From Paracoccaceae bacterium (GTDB lineage: Bacteria; Pseudomonadota; Alphaproteobacteria; Rhodobacterales; Rhodobacteraceae): a stretch of 8,067 bases of DNA. Both the position numbers and the translations under genes were made by a program. The stretch is taken from NCBI GenBank assembly GCA_020832725.1, contig JAFIEC010000172.1:1-8067 (forward strand). Direction: 5' to 3'. The notes beneath the pieces were generated by a model. That model worked only from the letters and a program-made list of their open reading frames with translations, did no database searches and had not been told where the DNA came from. This document shows, piece after piece, positions 5,862-8,067 of this stretch. Each line of letters begins with the position of its first letter. Within the stretch, counting starts at the first letter, position 1.

Positions 5862-7154
5862 TCATCTCGCGGTCCAGACAATGGCCGCGTGACCTGTCGA
5901 GGACGAGACGATCTGCAGCCCGTCCGGAGAGAAGGACACCCCGCCTACCCGGTGTTCCCCATGCCCCTCCAGCGTGGCGATGTGGCGCCCGGTCTCGACA
6001 TCCCAGATACGCACCGTCCGGTCGGCCGTTCCGGTGACAATCCGCCGCCCATCTGGTGAAAACGCGGCGATGGGCACGACGTCGGCACGCCCCTCAAGCG
6101 TCGCGACGAGGTGCCCGGTGACAGCATCCCAGATGCGTTGGTCGCGCGTACCCGATCCGGTGACGATCCGCCGACCGTCCGGGGAAAAGGCAACGTGAGA
6201 CACGCCACCCCCTTGCCTCTCCAGCGTGATGACGCTGCGCCCGGTTTGGGCATCCCAGACCCTTGCCCACCCGTCGTCCGACCCGCTGACAACCCGTCGT
6301 CCATCGGGTGAGAAGGCGACACTGCGGATAGCTCCCGTATGGCCCTCGAACCTGACTTCGACACGCCCCGATCTCGCCTCCCAGATTTGTACAGGGTTGT
6401 CGGCGCCCGCAGGGGTCGTGACCCGCCGCCCATCAGGCGAAAACGTGGCCCAGTTGACCGGTCCGACATGTCCTTGCAGCACGAGCACGGCAATCTCCCG
6501 CCCGGTCTCGGCCTCCCAGATCCGCGCGGTGCTATCCCACGCTCCAGTGACGATCAACTGCCCATCCGGGGAGAAGGCGGCGTACCACACCCCGCCCTCA
6601 TGCCCCTCCAGAATTACCCGGCTGCGCCCGGTCTCGGCATCCCAGATCCGCGCGGTGCGATCGGACGAGGCGGTGACGACCCGACGTCCGTCGGGCGAAA
6701 AGGCGGCGCTACGGACAGTGCGTGTGTGCCCTTCCAGGCTGACCAGGAGCAGACCTGTCTCCGCATCCCATATCCCAGCGGTATCATCCATCGAGGCGGT
6801 GACGATCTGTCGGCCATCGGGAGAAAAGGCGGCATGCACGACCGTTCCCCGATGCCCCTCCAACACGACGCTGCGGGCGTTCTCCCAATTCAGTCCGGTC
6901 TGATCCACGGGGCCTTCGCTTTCCGGCTCCCCCGTGGGCCTGAGTTCCGCCAGCCTCTCTTCTGCGAGAGCCACCATGATGGAACAGCCCGCATGGGTGT
7001 CACGAAACGCCTCCAGAACGGCCGCTCCGGGGGTCTCGCCCAGCAGAAGCCAGTCCGACCGAGCGGTGGCGCAGGGATCGAGCGCCTCTGCCCTTGCGGT
7101 TGCGATGATGAAAAGAGTGAGGACAGCGACCAGCCGACCGCGACGAATAGGCAT
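5862..7154 (-). CDS. Secreted WD40 repeat (beta-propeller) protein
   Basis: About 430 residues with an N-terminal signal peptide (RRGRLVAVLTLFIIATARAEA, cleavage after ARA or AEA), so it probably acts in the periplasm or outside. Next comes a short helical segment (about 26-72) with two Cys (29 and 58), of the form DPCATARSDWLLL followed by VLEAFRDTHAGC and AEERLAEL. From memory, similar segments occur in alphaproteobacterial proteins beside caspase-like domains; here none is present. Residues 96-431 hold eight WD40 repeats of about 42 residues, with LEGH, AFSPDGRR and RIWDAETG motifs, enough for a closed propeller. Such propellers are protein-binding scaffolds; no catalytic residues are seen. 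The ATG at 7154 is preferred over GTG at 7157 because GGAGG (7162-7166) is seven bases upstream of it. The gene lies between an integrase remnant and an intact integrase, transcribed divergently from the latter, so it is likely island cargo. Target unknown. Confidence 0.9.
   Translation of the reverse strand: MPIRRGRLVAVLTLFIIATARAEALDPCATARSDWLLLGETPGAAVLEAFRDTHAGCSIMVALAEERLAELRPTGEPESEGPVDQTGLNWENARSVVLEGHRGTVVHAAFSPDGRQIVTASMDDTAGIWDAETGLLLVSLEGHTRTVRSAAFSPDGRRVVTASSDRTARIWDAETGRSRVILEGHEGGVWYAAFSPDGQLIVTGAWDSTARIWEAETGREIAVLVLQGHVGPVNWATFSPDGRRVTTPAGADNPVQIWEARSGRVEVRFEGHTGAIRSVAFSPDGRRVVSGSDDGWARVWDAQTGRSVITLERQGGGVSHVAFSPDGRRIVTGSGTRDQRIWDAVTGHLVATLEGRADVVPIAAFSPDGRRIVTGTADRTVRIWDVETGRHIATLEGHGEHRVGGVSFSPDGLQIVSSSTGHAAIVWTAR
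5865..6872 (-). repeat. Eight tandem WD40-encoding repeats (about 126 bp each)
   Basis: The strongly repeating DNA here reflects eight coding repeats with a period of about 42 codons. The most conserved unit encodes AFSPDGRR. The repeats are diverged enough, with many different codons and residues, to be an established propeller rather than a fresh expansion. Repeats 4, 6 and 8 are the most divergent: the GH dipeptide is lost in repeat 6 (LERQGG) and there are small insertions in repeats 4 and 8. Confidence 0.85.
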
Positions 7155-7392
7155 CACTGGCCCTCCCGATGCAGATGGCCAAGCTTAGCCACGGCGATGG
7201 GACCGATCAACGATACAGGGCGAAAGACCTTCCGAGCCTGCAGTGTCTACCCCGCAGAATGCTCTTCCGGAAGCTCAGAGCGCCACGCAGACCTTCGCTG
7301 CTCTTCCTTTTTATTCGCAATATCAATGTGTTCGTTGACTATCACGGCGCCTTCCGCACTGTAGAGTGAAAAGAACCAGAAGGCCGTCCACC

Positions 7393-8067
7393 ATGCCCAA
7401 ACTCACCAAGCGCATCGTCGACGCTGCCGAGAGCCAGCCCGCCGAATACTTCGTCTGGGACAGCGACATCCCTGGCTTCGGGCTGAGGGTGCTTCCGAGC
7501 GGGCGCAAGGGCTACGTGGTCCAGTACCGCGCCGGACGCCGTTCCCGGCGGATCAGCCTCGGGCCCAGCACCGTGCTCACCTGCGAGCAGGCGCGTAGTC
7601 GCGCCATCGCCATTGTCGCCGCCGCGCGGAATGGCGAAGACCCCGCCGCCGAGCGGGACGCAGGGCGCAAGGCGATCACGGTGAAGGAGCTGGCAGAACG
7701 CTTTGACATGGAACACATCGCCGTCCGCCTCAAGGCCAGCACGGCAACCGAGTACCGGCGCAACCTGCGACGCTTCATCCTGCCTGCGCTCGGCCAACTG
7801 ACGGTCACGAGCATCACCCGCGCCGATGTCGCGAAGTTCCACCACGACATGCGCCACATCCCCTATCAGGCGAACCGCTGCCTCGAGGTGGTCTCGAAGA
7901 TGTTCAGCCTTGCCGAGATGTGGGGCCTGCGTCCGGACGGCACCAACCCGCGAAAGCACATCCGCAAGTACCCGGAGGAGAAGCGCGAGCGCTTCCTCAG
8001 CGCGGCGGAACTGCGCCGGATCGGCGAGGTGCTGCGCGAGATGGAGGTCGAGGGGATTGAGCTGTCA
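7393..8067 (+). CDS. Tyrosine recombinase/integrase, N-terminal part (3' end outside window)
   Basis: The frame is open from the ATG at 7393 to the window edge (225 codons). It begins MPKLTKRIVDAAES, followed by the DUF4102-like arm-binding region typical of P4-type island integrases (VWDSDIPGFGLRVLPSGRKG, YVVQYRAGRRSRRISLG, residues about 18-60). A core-binding helical domain follows (about 96-200; ITVKELAERF, TEYRRNLRRFILPALGQL, ITRADVAKFH). The segment RFLSAAELRRIGEVL near 205 opens the catalytic domain, but the Arg-His-Arg-Tyr catalytic residues lie beyond the window. Integrases of this type insert islands at tRNA genes, which fits the tRNA-fMet fragment at 371-415, though a direct link is not shown. 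AGAAGG at 7378-7383 is a plausible ribosome-binding site nine bases before the start. No stop or frameshift is seen, unlike in the related remnant at 5577-5835. Confidence 0.9.
   Translation, partial: MPKLTKRIVDAAESQPAEYFVWDSDIPGFGLRVLPSGRKGYVVQYRAGRRSRRISLGPSTVLTCEQARSRAIAIVAAARNGEDPAAERDAGRKAITVKELAERFDMEHIAVRLKASTATEYRRNLRRFILPALGQLTVTSITRADVAKFHHDMRHIPYQANRCLEVVSKMFSLAEMWGLRPDGTNPRKHIRKYPEEKRERFLSAAELRRIGEVLREMEVEGIELS

Noticed and set aside
5507..6037. Open frame of 176 codons on the plus strand as an independent gene
   Set aside because: Only its middle part, after the frameshift, matches the intact integrase. The start lies in unrelated sequence and the end is a shadow of the WD40 gene, so it is part of the integrase remnant.
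5865..6872. Regular repetition suggesting a CRISPR or tandem-repeat array
   Set aside because: The period is about 126 bases and in frame, the units are diverged, and they encode WD40 repeats. There are no identical short repeats with unique spacers.
6339..7364. Open frame of 341 codons on the plus strand opposite the WD40 gene
   Set aside because: The repetitive product (repeated PSGEKA-like and DPRGAI-like segments) is the complement of WD40 repeats in another frame.
7335..7367. TTGACT with a possible downstream -10 as the integrase promoter
   Set aside because: TTGACT (7335-7340) is a good -35, but the best -10-like hexamer (TAGAGT, 7362-7367) is 21 bases away and those at normal spacing are poor.

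Overview
The window is GC-rich DNA from an alphaproteobacterium, most likely of the Rhodobacteraceae/Paracoccaceae type. This rests on codon style, the form of the chemoreceptor and the initiator-tRNA fragment; it is a judgement from pattern, not a database match. It reads as a mosaic accessory region (island edge, insertion sequences, gene remnants) with a few intact cargo genes.

Layout. 1-246: right end of an IS66-family insertion sequence, with the transposase C-terminus and a terminal repeat ending in GTTAC. 247-719: about 470 bases without a credible gene. This stretch holds a hairpin/terminator, a 45-nt fragment of an initiator tRNA-Met (3' part only, minus strand) that looks like an integrase attachment-site remnant, and a strong 11-bp inverted repeat. 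720-2379: a complete IS1380-family element with 12-bp terminal inverted repeats and a DDE transposase carrying an unusual C-terminal extension. 2517-5116: a likely two-gene unit, a small exported rhodanese-fold protein followed by a full-length methyl-accepting chemotaxis protein ending in a CheR/CheB-docking-like IWQDF tail. 5132-5835: a weak terminator, a 5'-truncated small protein remnant, nested hairpins and a decayed tyrosine-integrase remnant. 5862-7154 (minus): a secreted eight-repeat WD40 protein. 7393-8067: the start of an intact tyrosine integrase that runs off the window and is a paralogue of the remnant at 5577-5835.

How it fits together. The rhodanese and chemoreceptor are adjacent and co-directional, so an envelope sulfur- or oxyanion-related activity may be linked to chemotaxis; this is inference. 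The WD40 gene lies between a dead and an apparently live copy of the same kind of integrase, as expected where islands have inserted successively at one site. The tRNA-fMet fragment with a terminator-like hairpin beyond its CCA end suggests that the chromosome side is to the left and island DNA to the right of about 416. I see no CRISPR array and no recognisable defence or biosynthetic cluster. The best candidates for something new are the rhodanese/chemoreceptor pair and the secreted WD40 cargo.
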